Below, in pieces: positions 44,835 through 53,939 of a stretch of 64,000 nucleotides of DNA. Both the position numbers and the translations under genes were made by a program. The stretch is from Acidulodesulfobacterium sp021802425 (GTDB lineage: Bacteria > SZUA-79 > Acidulodesulfobacterales > Acidulodesulfobacteraceae). The stretch spans positions 1 to 64,000 of the forward strand of contig JAJZXJ010000002.1 in assembly GCA_021802425.1 (NCBI GenBank). Reading direction: 5' to 3'. The stretch's first letter is position 1; each line of letters begins with the position of its first letter. The notes below the pieces were generated by a model. The model worked only from the letters and a program-made list of their open reading frames with translations. It ran no database searches and had not been told where the DNA came from.

Positions 44835-45620
44835 ATGAAGGTTAATAATATGATGGATATCTATTCCGATTTAGATTCGCCCCAGTTTTTTAGATATATA
44901 AAATCCTTCATAGAATATCATAAAGAATATTTTACGGTAGGAACGGCCATATCCGAATCCGCACTATCCGAATCTACAATATCTACAATATTTAATGATG
45001 ATAGCGATATGAGAAATAAAGGCGAATCTAATTCGAAATCGGGCATGCCGCCGGATAAAAGCAGCTCATTGAAATTTTTAAAAGATGTAAGCGTAAATAA
45101 ATGCGTAAAGTGTAAGCTAAGCGAGACTCGAAAAAATATAGTTTTTGGAGAAGGAAGCCCGTCGAGCAAGCTTATGTTTATAGGAGAAGCCCCGGGAGCG
45201 GAAGAAGATAATACGGGAAGACCGTTTGTCGGCAGGGCGGGACAGCTTTTAACGAAAATAATAGAATCGATAAATCTCAAAAGAGAAGATGTTTATATAG
45301 CCAATATAATCAAATGCAGGCCTCCCCAAAATAGGAATCCTTTCGAGGAGGAAATAAAGCAATGTTCCCCGTTTTTAAAAGAACAGATTAAAATAATAAA
45401 GCCGAAAATAATCTGCACGCTTGGAAAATTTTCGACGGAGTTTATTATAGGGCAGGATAAAGGAACGATATCGGCGGTTAGAGGAAAGGAATTCGATTAC
45501 GACGGCATAACCGTAATACCGTCGTATCATCCGTCCTATCTATTAAGAAATCCTAATGCTAAAAGAGAAACATGGGAAGATATGAAAAAGATAAGGGATT
45601 TATATTTTAAAGCATTGTAA
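44835..45620 (+). CDS. Uracil-DNA glycosylase, family 4-like (FeS)
   Basis: The 261 residues carry a Ser/Gly/Asp-rich N-terminal extension (about 85 residues, low conservation), followed by the catalytic domain with CVKCKLSETRKNIVFGEG, MFIGEAPGAEEDNTGRPFVG, IIKCRPPQNRNPFEEEI, and IPSYHPSYLLRN. The four Cys of the FeS cluster appear present (CVKC, IIKC, QCSP). It repairs deaminated cytosine. A second in-frame ATG lies just downstream of the listed start. Confidence 0.9.
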   Translation: MKVNNMMDIYSDLDSPQFFRYIKSFIEYHKEYFTVGTAISESALSESTISTIFNDDSDMRNKGESNSKSGMPPDKSSSLKFLKDVSVNKCVKCKLSETRKNIVFGEGSPSSKLMFIGEAPGAEEDNTGRPFVGRAGQLLTKIIESINLKREDVYIANIIKCRPPQNRNPFEEEIKQCSPFLKEQIKIIKPKIICTLGKFSTEFIIGQDKGTISAVRGKEFDYDGITVIPSYHPSYLLRNPNAKRETWEDMKKIRDLYFKAL

Positions 45621-45664
45621 TTTCGGTTAGGTCAATATGCATATTTTATGGGGAGTTTAAATTT

Positions 45665-46120
45665 ATGGTTTATTTTGCCGATGTTTTAATATTTTTAGCT
45701 TTTATATTTGTTATCACAGATTTTTTTGCAATGAGCTACGGCGTTTTTACGGCCGCGGGCGCAATTTTTTTTGTTATAGGAACGGTAATTCTTTTTTCGG
45801 TCATGCCGGCTGTCCCGGGGTTTTTTATAAGGATTGTTTTACCCACTTACATTACCCTGACGGTTTTTGTATCGATTTTTGTTTACTTAGGGTACAAAGC
45901 AAATAGAACAAAAGTAAAAGTGGGAGGGGCTACCTTAATCAACGAGGTCGGAGAGGTTACCCGGGATATTAAAGCGGGAGGGGAAGGAAAGATTCTTATT
46001 AACGGCGAATTATGGACGGCTTATTCGGACTATGAAATATTAAAGGACTCAAAGGCGGTTATAATCGATATCGATAGCAGGCTAAGGCTTAGGGTTAAGC
46101 CTTTTGAAACTATAAAATGA
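45665..46120 (+). CDS. NfeD-family membrane protein
   Basis: A 151-residue protein with three predicted membrane segments in the first 80 residues and a C-terminal OB-like domain beginning KVKVGGATLINEVGEVTRDI and ending LRLRVKPFETIK. It partners the downstream SPFH/slipin protein, the usual NfeD-stomatin pairing in membrane quality control. The 28-nt gap suggests an operon. Confidence 0.85.
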   Translation: MVYFADVLIFLAFIFVITDFFAMSYGVFTAAGAIFFVIGTVILFSVMPAVPGFFIRIVLPTYITLTVFVSIFVYLGYKANRTKVKVGGATLINEVGEVTRDIKAGGEGKILINGELWTAYSDYEILKDSKAVIIDIDSRLRLRVKPFETIK

Positions 46121-46148
46121 CAGATTAATTATTTAATCCGGAGGGAGT

Positions 46149-46919
46149 ATGGATACCAGTGCAATTTTTTTTGCCATTATAATAATTGTTGCAATTATTA
46201 TAATTTTAAATGCAATTAGAATAATAAACGAATATGACAGGGCTGTTATTTTTAGATTAGGCAGGGCAATTAGAATTAAAGGTCCGGGGCTGATACTTTT
46301 ATGGCCCGTTATCGATAGATTGGTCAGGGTAACTTTAAGGATAATTACCCTCGATGTGCCGGCCCAGGATGTTATTACAAAGGATAATGTAACGCTAAAA
46401 ATCAGCGCGGTGGTTTATTATAAGGTTGTCGATCCGTTAAATGCCATAGTTCAGGTTTACGACTATAATTACGCAGTATCCCAGCTTGCCCAGACAACTT
46501 TAAGAAGCGTATGCGGCGAGGGAGAACTCGATAAACTTTTATCCGAAAGAGAAAAGATTAATCTGGAGATACAAGACATACTCGATAAACACACGGGACC
46601 ATGGGGCATTAAGGTTACGGTGGTAGAGCTTAAGCAAATCGACCTGCCGCAGGATATGCAAAGAGCCATGGCAAGACAGGCGGAGGCGGAAAGAGATAGA
46701 AGGGCAAAGATAATCAATGCCGACGGCGAATTTCAAGCGGCGCAGAGACTTAGCGACGCCGCTAAAATTATATCAGAAAACCCTATGGCGCTTCAACTTC
46801 GTTATCTTCAAACATTAAATGAAATTTCTTCAACGAACAATACAACGATGATAATGCCGATCCCGCTCGATATCATAAGGGAAGTGGGCAAGAGTTTGAG
46901 CAATAACGGTTCTAAATAA
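46149..46919 (+). CDS. Slipin / SPFH (stomatin-like) membrane protein
   Basis: The 256 residues have an N-terminal hydrophobic segment of Ile/Val, then the band-7 domain: IINEYDRAVIFRLGRAIRIK, GLILLWPVIDRLVRV, VLDVPAQDVITKDN-like sequence, and a helical ELKQIDLPQDMQRAMARQAEAERDR segment. It forms oligomeric membrane microdomain scaffolds in the family. It pairs with the upstream NfeD gene. Confidence 0.88.
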   Translation: MDTSAIFFAIIIIVAIIIILNAIRIINEYDRAVIFRLGRAIRIKGPGLILLWPVIDRLVRVTLRIITLDVPAQDVITKDNVTLKISAVVYYKVVDPLNAIVQVYDYNYAVSQLAQTTLRSVCGEGELDKLLSEREKINLEIQDILDKHTGPWGIKVTVVELKQIDLPQDMQRAMARQAEAERDRRAKIINADGEFQAAQRLSDAAKIISENPMALQLRYLQTLNEISSTNNTTMIMPIPLDIIREVGKSLSNNGSK

Positions 46920-46951
46920 TTAAGCGGGATTTTAAAATAGGAGATTACAAA

Positions 46952-47845
46952 ATGGAAATTGGAATGATCGGTCTCGGGAAGATGGGAATGAATATGGTAT
47001 TAAGACTTTTAGAGGGCGGACACAGGGTCGTTGTCTTTAACAGGACAGTTTCCAAGGAAGAGATGGTTATAAATAAAGGAGCAATCGGTTCGAACTCAGT
47101 TAAAGAATTCGCAGGAAAACTGACGGCCCCGAGAGTAGTATGGCTTATGGTTCCCAGCGGTCAGCCTACGGACGATATGCTTAACGAAGTTTTGCAATAT
47201 ACGCAAAAAGGCGACATAATTATAGACGGCGGCAATTCGTACTATAAAGATTCTATAAGAAGAGCCAAACTCTGCGGCGAAAAAGGAATTAAATTTATGG
47301 ACTGCGGTACAAGCGGAGGCATCTGGGGCTTAAAAAACGGGTACTGCTCTATGATAGGCGGGGAAGATGAAACTTTCAAGTACTGCGAGCCGATATTTAA
47401 AACGCTTGCGCCGGAAGACGGCTATCTGCATGTGGGGACCCACGGTTCGGGGCATTTTGTTAAAATGGTTCATAACGCCATAGAATACGGTATGATGGAG
47501 GCATATGCGGAAGGGTTCGAGATAATGAAGTCAAGCGATTTCGATATTAATCTGGAGAAGGTTTCGGATCTATGGAACCATGCTTCGGTTGTGAGGTCAT
47601 GGCTTCTCGAGCTTGCGCATAACGCCCTTAAAGAAGACCCTGAACTTAATAATCTTAAACCTATTGTTGACGATTCCGGCGAGGGAAGATGGACGCTGAA
47701 AGAAGCGATAGACAAAGCCGTTCCGGCACCGGTTTTAGCCGATTCGGTATTTATGAGGTTCAGGTCTAGGCAGGAAAATTCATTCGCCGCCAGAATGCTT
47801 GCGGCGCTGCGGCATCAGTTCGGCGGCCACGCTATTTATAAATAA
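46952..47845 (+). CDS. gnd: 6-Phosphogluconate dehydrogenase (short, NAD-type GndA)
   Basis: Oxidative decarboxylation of 6-phosphogluconate to ribulose 5-phosphate. The 297 residues have the Rossmann loop IGLGKMGMNMVLRLLEGGH, DGGNSYYKDSIRRAK, CGTSGGIWGLKNGYCSMIGG, and the catalytic Lys in HFVKMVHNAIEYGMMEAYAEG. It is much shorter than the ~470-residue E. coli Gnd, as in the YqeC-type GndA group. zwf lies 0.8 kb downstream. Confidence 0.9.
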   Translation: MEIGMIGLGKMGMNMVLRLLEGGHRVVVFNRTVSKEEMVINKGAIGSNSVKEFAGKLTAPRVVWLMVPSGQPTDDMLNEVLQYTQKGDIIIDGGNSYYKDSIRRAKLCGEKGIKFMDCGTSGGIWGLKNGYCSMIGGEDETFKYCEPIFKTLAPEDGYLHVGTHGSGHFVKMVHNAIEYGMMEAYAEGFEIMKSSDFDINLEKVSDLWNHASVVRSWLLELAHNALKEDPELNNLKPIVDDSGEGRWTLKEAIDKAVPAPVLADSVFMRFRSRQENSFAARMLAALRHQFGGHAIYK

Positions 47846-47898
47846 ATTCATAGCCTTTTTGCGGCAATGACGAACATGACGAACAGGGGAAAAATATT

Positions 47899-48525
47899 AT
47901 GTTCATAGATATAAGTATGGATGTCGAGGACGGGATGCTTCACTGGCCGAGCGACCCCGCAATAGAAATCGACAACTATTCGGATATAAAAAAAGGAGCG
48001 GCTTCGAATAACAGCAAAATCACTTGCGGCGTTCATACAGGGACGCATATGGATGCGCCGCGCCATTTTATAGAAGGCGGTGCCGGAATAGATAAATTTA
48101 ACTTAGATACATTGATAGGTCCGTGCAGGGTCATAGAAGTTCCTGCGGGGATTTCGCCCATATCTAAAGAGTTTCTTGAGCCGTTGAATATAAAAAGGGG
48201 CGGCAGGCTTCTTTTTAAGACGAAAAATTCGGAATGGATAAACGCAGGCGATAATAATTTCCATACCGATTATGTTTGCGTAAATCCTGAAGCCGCAAAA
48301 TATATGGTTGAAAATGGGGTTATACTGGTCGGGGTGGATTATCTTTCTGTAGAGGGTTACCATGTCGGACACGATACCCATAAAACTTTACTTGGCGCTG
48401 GGGTTGTTATAATAGAAGGACTTAATTTATTTAAAGTTGCGGCTGGAGATTACAAGCTTATTGCGCTTCCGGTCAAGATAAAAGATTCTAACGGAGCCCC
48501 GGCGAGAGTTATACTGGAGAAATAA
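47899..48525 (+). CDS. Cyclase-family metal-dependent hydrolase
   Basis: The 208 residues belong to the cyclase/kynurenine formamidase family: ISMDVEDGMLHWPSDP, the metal-binding CGVHTGTHMDAPRHFIEGG (H-x-G-T-H-x-D), and the second metal set VSVEGYHVGHDTHKTLL-like region. Such enzymes hydrolyse formamides or ring amides and esters. Here it sits exactly between gnd and zwf, where a 6-phosphogluconolactonase would be expected. No pgl is visible in the window, so a lactonase role is conceivable but unproven. Confidence 0.75.
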   Translation: MFIDISMDVEDGMLHWPSDPAIEIDNYSDIKKGAASNNSKITCGVHTGTHMDAPRHFIEGGAGIDKFNLDTLIGPCRVIEVPAGISPISKEFLEPLNIKRGGRLLFKTKNSEWINAGDNNFHTDYVCVNPEAAKYMVENGVILVGVDYLSVEGYHVGHDTHKTLLGAGVVIIEGLNLFKVAAGDYKLIALPVKIKDSNGAPARVILEK

Positions 48526-48551
48526 ATTCCGGCGATAATTAAATATTTATT

Positions 48552-48590
48552 AGTAAAAGGGGACAGATTTCAAATCTGTCCCCTTTTACT
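48552..48590. repeat. 39-nt near-perfect inverted repeat with GGGGACAG arms
   Basis: The 19-nt arm AGTAAAAGGGGACAGATTT (48552-48570) and its exact reverse complement (48572-48590) are separated by a single C. It lies between the cyclase-family gene and zwf. The core is the same GGGGACAG...CTGTCCCC as the 21603 palindrome. In RNA it would form a long stem ending in a T-rich arm (CCCCTTTTAC), so a terminator-like role is possible. Confidence 0.85.
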
Positions 48591-48623
48591 CAGAAAATTA
48601 ATCAAATAAAGGCGGGTGCAGTA

Positions 48624-50123
48624 ATGGCAGAACTAAAACCTTCTATAATCGTAATTTTCGGGGCAAGCGGAGATCTGGCGCATATTAAAATATTTCCCGC
48701 ATTATACAGCTTATGGGAGGACGGGTTTTTCCCCGATAGTTTTTTCATCGTAGGATTTGCCAGGACGGGTATGGACGATGAAACTTTCCGAAAAACAATC
48801 CTCGATGCTTTGAATGCGAATTGCAGGAAAAAACCCATAAATGAAGATGATTTTTTAAATTTTTCAAAGAATATATTTTATCTGAAGTCAAAATACGATG
48901 ATGAATCGAGTTATAAGGAATTGGGCAAATTCGTTAAATCTAAGGCTTCGGAATATAATATACCTAAAAATATCGTTTATTACCTTTCCACCCCGCCGAA
49001 TGTTTATATTCAAATAATTGACGGCATTCAAAGCGCAAATCTTACTTCAAGCGAATTTAAAGGGGATAACTTTTCAAGGATTGTCGTCGAAAAGCCGTTT
49101 GGCTACGATTACGAAAGCGCGAAAGATTTAAACAGTAAAATTCTTTCCGTGTTTAAAGAAGAAGAAGTTTACAGGATAGACCATTATCTGGGAAAAGAAA
49201 CCGTTCAAAATATATTTGCTTTCAGGTTTTCGAACGCTATTTTTGAACCCCTATGGAACAATAAATATATAGACCATATACAAATATCAGCATTGGAACC
49301 TATCGGGGTAGGGTTCAGAGCCGGCTATTTTGATAAATCCGGCATTATAAGGGATATGATGCAAAATCATATGATGCAGTTATTATCATTCGTTGCAATA
49401 GAACCGCCCGCTATTTTCCATGCCGACGATATAAGAAACGAAAAGGCGAAACTATTGAAAAGCATAAGGCCTTTCAGTTTAAACGATGTAAAAAATTTTG
49501 CGGTCAGGGGGCAATACGACAGAGGATTTATCGGCAATAAGCCCGTAATAAGCTACAAAGAAGAAAAAGGAATACCGCCTAATTCAACTACCGATACATA
49601 TGCGGCTTTAAGGCTTTTCATAGATAATTATAGATGGGCGGGAGTGCCGTTTTACCTGAGGTCGGGTAAAAGATTAAAAAAGCATAAAACCGAGATAGCG
49701 GTGTTTTTTAAAAAGCTGCCTTACAGTCTTTACGGAAAAGATGGAATGGAAAAAATTAAACAAAATTCTATAATAATCACGATTCAGCCGAATGAAGGCA
49801 TATCGATAAATTTCGGCGCCAAGACGCCCGGGTTTAAAATGGATATAGAACCTGTGAATATGGTATTTAATTATAAATCGTCATTTAAACTTTCTCCCCC
49901 GGAAGCTTATGAAAGACTTATATATGACATAATTGTCGGCGATCAGACTCTTTTTGCAAGATACGACGATACGCTTATCGCGTGGCAGTTTATCACATCC
50001 ATAATAAACGGGTGGTCAAAAATAGAACCTCCCGTATTTCCAAACTATGAAGCCGGGTCATGGGGGCCGAAAGAAGCAGATGACCTGATTAATGCCGATG
50101 GCAGGCTCTGGAACAATAACTAA
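48624..50123 (+). CDS. zwf: Glucose-6-phosphate 1-dehydrogenase
   Basis: Committing step of the oxidative pentose-phosphate pathway. The 499-residue protein has the NAD(P) loop VIFGASGDLAHIKIFPAL, VVEKPFGYDYESAKDLN, and the substrate signature RIDHYLGKETVQNIFAFRF with the catalytic His. The C-terminal domain includes LRSGKRLKKHKTEIAV. It ends 5 nt before the tkt stop on the opposite strand. Confidence 0.95.
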   Translation: MAELKPSIIVIFGASGDLAHIKIFPALYSLWEDGFFPDSFFIVGFARTGMDDETFRKTILDALNANCRKKPINEDDFLNFSKNIFYLKSKYDDESSYKELGKFVKSKASEYNIPKNIVYYLSTPPNVYIQIIDGIQSANLTSSEFKGDNFSRIVVEKPFGYDYESAKDLNSKILSVFKEEEVYRIDHYLGKETVQNIFAFRFSNAIFEPLWNNKYIDHIQISALEPIGVGFRAGYFDKSGIIRDMMQNHMMQLLSFVAIEPPAIFHADDIRNEKAKLLKSIRPFSLNDVKNFAVRGQYDRGFIGNKPVISYKEEKGIPPNSTTDTYAALRLFIDNYRWAGVPFYLRSGKRLKKHKTEIAVFFKKLPYSLYGKDGMEKIKQNSIIITIQPNEGISINFGAKTPGFKMDIEPVNMVFNYKSSFKLSPPEAYERLIYDIIVGDQTLFARYDDTLIAWQFITSIINGWSKIEPPVFPNYEAGSWGPKEADDLINADGRLWNNN

Positions 50124-50128
50124 TTCAT

Positions 50129-52063
50129 TTATATTTCTTTTTTAACAAAATTATATAAATCCTGCGGCGATAAGCCTGCCAGCCTGTAAAGGTCATCCGG
50201 TTTGCCCGACGAACTGTAAAATCTTGCTCCCAGTTTTCTGAATTTTACCGTTATGCTATTTTCGGCAAGCAGCGACCCCAATGCCGTCCCAATGCCGTTT
50301 TTTATATTGTGGTCTTCTATCGTAACTATGAAGCCGGTTTTTGCGGCAAGACGCAGGTCTTCCGGGTCTATGTCGCTTGGGCAGGAAACGTTTAGAAGCA
50401 TCGGGTTTATTCCGTCTTTTTTAAGCATTTCGTATCCCTTTAACGCGTGCGTCAGCATATTTCCCGAAGATATTATAGTTAAATCTTTTCCGTTTCTGAT
50501 AATATCCATTTTTCCGTACCTAAAAGTATAACCCTCTCCGAAAAACGGCTTGTTTTCCTCATCCAATATAACCGGAATAACCGACCGCCCCATAATCAGC
50601 GCAAAATTGCCCGCATTAGAAGCAATATGCCTTACCGCCCTGTCCGTTTGATTTGGGTCTGCCGGGATTATGACCTTAAACCCAAATGTTGAGTTGATTA
50701 CGCCGAAATAATCGATGCATTGATGCGTTTTGCCGTCTTCTCCTACATCTATTCCGCAATGAGTGCATACCACCTTTAAGTTTGTGTGATTTATATCGTT
50801 CAGCCTTTGTTGATTGTAAACTTCGTCTATTCCGAAGACGCCGAAGTCGGCGAAAAAGGTAAGGATGTTTTCGGTTGACAGCGCGCCCGAAATAACGGCG
50901 GTATTATGTTCCTCTATGCCCGATTCGAAGAAGTTATCGGGGAAGGCATTCCTGAACGCGCCGGTTTTAACCGAGCCTTCTAAATCGCAGTCGAACACGG
51001 CAAAAGGGATATTCGGGGAATTATTTTGTTCTTTATAATTTTTTGCTATATCGTACAGCGCGTTGCCGAACGCCGAACGGTTGTCCGTGTTTTTCTCTCT
51101 TGTATAAATTATGTTTTTATTGCCGGCGTTTGAAATCAAAAAATGGTTTTTCCTTTCTTTTAAAGGCTTAATAGGCAAACCCAATTTCTTTTTGTCAAAG
51201 AGTTCATCGATATTGTCCTGTTCTCCAAGTTCGGCCAACGCCTTTTTGCAATCATCCGGACTTAGCGCCGCGCCGTGATATTTAGCCTGATTTTCCATAA
51301 AGGATACGCCTTTTCCCATTATCGTATTTGCGATAATGACAACCGGAGAGGCAAATTCATTAGCTTTTTTCACGGCCGAATATATCTCGTTAAAATTATG
51401 CCCGTCTATTTCTATGACATGAAACCCATCCGCCTCAAAATTTTCTTTTATATTATCGGGCATTACTTCGGATGTTTTTCCGCCGATTTGCAGTCCGTTT
51501 TTATCTACTATAACCGTCAGGTTATTTAATTTGTATTTTACCGCAAACCTTCTTGCCTCGCCTATCTGTCCCTTTGTTTGCTCCCCGTCGCCCATAACGC
51601 AATAAACATTATATTTTAAATTATTCAATCTTGAATTTAATGCAAATCCGCAGGCGGCCGAAAGACCCTGTCCAAGATTGCCGGTATTCCATTCGATTCC
51701 GGGAACCGTTTTTTCGACATGACCTTCAAAAGGAGACCCCGCGCTTCTAAAATTTAACATTGCATCTTCTATATCGAAAAATCCGTAATTGCCGAGAGCG
51801 GAGTAAGCGCCCGGCGTTGTGTGTCCGTGGCTTATCACTATTCTATCCCTGTCTTGCTTGAACGGGTTTGACGGGTCAACATTGCAAAATCCGTATAAAA
51901 CGGCATATATGTCGATTGAAGACATCGAACCGCCGGGGTGTCCGGAAGCGGCAAGCGTGGTCATTCTTAAAATATCTCCCCTGCATTTTTTTGTAAAATT
52001 CTTTAAAAATTCGATTTCTTCTCCCGACAATTCTTTCCTCTCAAACCCTTTATTAATTTCCAT
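50129..52063 (-). CDS. tkt: Transketolase
   Basis: TPP enzyme of the non-oxidative pentose-phosphate pathway. The 644 residues include LAASGHPGGSMSSIDIYAVL, SHGHTTPGAYSALG, the TPP motif GDGEQTKGQIGEARRFAVKY, and a pyrimidine domain with SGIEEHNTAVISGAL and HCGIDVGEDGKTHQ. N- and C-terminal halves are present in one chain. The length fits a full Tkt, although the N-terminal part reads closer to archaeal-style TktA/TktB sequences than to E. coli TktA. Confidence 0.9.
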   Translation of the reverse strand: MEINKGFERKELSGEEIEFLKNFTKKCRGDILRMTTLAASGHPGGSMSSIDIYAVLYGFCNVDPSNPFKQDRDRIVISHGHTTPGAYSALGNYGFFDIEDAMLNFRSAGSPFEGHVEKTVPGIEWNTGNLGQGLSAACGFALNSRLNNLKYNVYCVMGDGEQTKGQIGEARRFAVKYKLNNLTVIVDKNGLQIGGKTSEVMPDNIKENFEADGFHVIEIDGHNFNEIYSAVKKANEFASPVVIIANTIMGKGVSFMENQAKYHGAALSPDDCKKALAELGEQDNIDELFDKKKLGLPIKPLKERKNHFLISNAGNKNIIYTREKNTDNRSAFGNALYDIAKNYKEQNNSPNIPFAVFDCDLEGSVKTGAFRNAFPDNFFESGIEEHNTAVISGALSTENILTFFADFGVFGIDEVYNQQRLNDINHTNLKVVCTHCGIDVGEDGKTHQCIDYFGVINSTFGFKVIIPADPNQTDRAVRHIASNAGNFALIMGRSVIPVILDEENKPFFGEGYTFRYGKMDIIRNGKDLTIISSGNMLTHALKGYEMLKKDGINPMLLNVSCPSDIDPEDLRLAAKTGFIVTIEDHNIKNGIGTALGSLLAENSITVKFRKLGARFYSSSGKPDDLYRLAGLSPQDLYNFVKKEI

Positions 52064-52118
52064 TACCGCAGGCGCCTCCTTAAATTAATTAATTTAAATA
52101 TAAATTGTAAACATCTTT

Positions 52119-53264
52119 TTAAATATTTTCAATCGATTTAAGCAGCTTTTCATAGGAATCTTCAAACGATTTAACCCCGTCCAATTGCAATTTTTCGCCG
52201 ACCTTATTTAAATCTATGCCTATTTTCAATAATTCTTCGTTTATATGCATCGAATAATCAATATCTTCGGATGCGGTTTCCGGAATCAAATTTCCATGTT
52301 CCGCAATATGCAGGATAGTTTCATCGGGCAGAGTATTTATAGTATTTTTACCGATTAAAGGTTCGACATATTTTAAGTCATAATAAGCCGGATTTTTCGT
52401 ACTTGTGCTTGCCCATAAAAGCCTCTGAATATTAGCGCCTTTTGTTTTAAGAGGAGCAAATTCATTACTATTATCAAAAATATCGTTGTATTTTTTAAAA
52501 ATAATTTTTGAATTTGCGACGCCGGCTTTTCCCAACAAATTTGTAATTTTTTCTTTTATGGAAGAGTCGTTTGTATTTTTAATCAATTCCTCCAATTGTC
52601 TATCCACCATTGTATCAATCCTGCTTATAAAAATGCTTGCGACGGAATGAATGTTTTTTAAATCTATTCCATTTTCTGAAGCCTTTTTAATACCTTTTAT
52701 GTAAGCATTTGCCACTTGAATATAGTGGTTTACCGAAAACATCAATGTTACATTAACATTTATGCCTTTGGACAGCAGTATCGGGATAATTTCAAGTCCT
52801 TCTTTTGTGGCGGGTATTTTTATCAGAACATTTTTTTCGTTTATAAGCGCAAATATTCTTTGGGCCTCGCTTATCGATGTTTCAATATTTGTCGCGATAT
52901 TGGGGGGAACCTCTATGCTGACGAATCCGTCGTTTCCGCTGGTTTTTTCAAAAACGGGCAAAAGAACTTCGGCAGCTTTTTTAATGTCTTCACGCGTGAT
53001 GATGTCGTATATGGTAAAGGAATCTAATTTTTCTGATGCGAGTTTCTTAATTAACTCAGGGTATCCACATTTTCCTGAATTTATAGATTTTTCAAAAATA
53101 GAAGGATTGGATGTTATTCCCGTGATGATTCCGCTTTTAACCAATTGCTCAAGTTCGCCGGAATCTATTAAGCACCTCGATATATTGTCAAGCCACGGGC
53201 TTTGACCGTATGAAACTAACTTTCTAAATTGTTCCTTTTTAGAAATTAAGAAATCGGCTTTCAT
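52119..53264 (-). CDS. tal: Transaldolase (long, TalA/B-related type)
   Basis: Transfers a dihydroxyacetone unit between sugar phosphates. The 381 residues contain SPWLDNISRCLIDSGEL, GITSNPSIFEKSI, VSIEVPPNIATNIE, the Schiff-base region VLIKIPATKEGLEIIPILL, and ASIFISRIDTMVDRQLEEL. The long form resembles the ~370-residue transaldolases of actinobacteria and related groups. It sits 55 nt from tkt and transcribes in the same direction. Confidence 0.92.
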   Translation of the reverse strand: MKADFLISKKEQFRKLVSYGQSPWLDNISRCLIDSGELEQLVKSGIITGITSNPSIFEKSINSGKCGYPELIKKLASEKLDSFTIYDIITREDIKKAAEVLLPVFEKTSGNDGFVSIEVPPNIATNIETSISEAQRIFALINEKNVLIKIPATKEGLEIIPILLSKGINVNVTLMFSVNHYIQVANAYIKGIKKASENGIDLKNIHSVASIFISRIDTMVDRQLEELIKNTNDSSIKEKITNLLGKAGVANSKIIFKKYNDIFDNSNEFAPLKTKGANIQRLLWASTSTKNPAYYDLKYVEPLIGKNTINTLPDETILHIAEHGNLIPETASEDIDYSMHINEELLKIGIDLNKVGEKLQLDGVKSFEDSYEKLLKSIENI

Positions 53265-53400
53265 TCCATCTCCTTATAGAATTAAATTATATATTTATTT
53301 ATAGATTGTATAAATTTATCCAACCGAATAGTTTATTATAGTTTATGCAAAATGGGCGTATGCGTATCGTTCAGGATTATTGGTTATTAGGAATTATTTA

Positions 53401-53772
53401 TTATTTATTTTTAAAAAATAGCCAGTGATTTTCCCCTGCCTTATCGAACTTCAGCAGGGTATATTCGCCCTCCATTTTTTTGCCGTTGAGATTAATAATA
53501 TATTTAGAGTTATCCCTTTTTATGATTCTATAAGTTCCGTTATCCCAAATTTTAACGGTTCCTGCGCCGTAATGGCCTTCGGGAATTATGCCTTCGAAAT
53601 CTGCATAAGAAAGAGGGTGGTCATCTACCTTTATAGCAAGATTCCTTTTTCCGGGTTCTAACGGGGGTTCTTTAGGCAAAGCAAAAGAAATTAGAACCCC
53701 GTTTTCTTCAAGCCTTAAGTCCCAATGCAGGTGGCTTGCATGATGTTCATGAACCACAAATATTTTGTCCAC
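53401..53772 (-). CDS. LigD-type 3'-phosphoesterase (DNA polymerase/ligase N-terminal domain) protein
   Basis: At 123 residues it is a stand-alone copy of the LigD PE domain: FVVHEHHASHLHWDLRLEEN contains the His/Asp/Arg metal and phosphate set, followed by SFALPKEPPLEPGKRN, VDDHPLSYADFEGIIPEG and YGAGTVKIWDNGTY. It removes 3'-ribonucleotides/phosphates in LigD. Ku, ligase and polymerase domains are not encoded in this window. Confidence 0.9.
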   Translation of the reverse strand: MDKIFVVHEHHASHLHWDLRLEENGVLISFALPKEPPLEPGKRNLAIKVDDHPLSYADFEGIIPEGHYGAGTVKIWDNGTYRIIKRDNSKYIINLNGKKMEGEYTLLKFDKAGENHWLFFKNK

Positions 53773-53939
53773 AAAAAGATTATATCATAAAAAATAATTT
53801 GCGGGGGCAATAGACATAATTAATTTTTCATGATATTATTTTCGATATTGAATATTAAAAATGGATTAATTAAATTTATAGATTAAAAAAATTGCGTTAT
53901 TATATATTATTAATATAATTATAGGTTAAGATTATTTTT

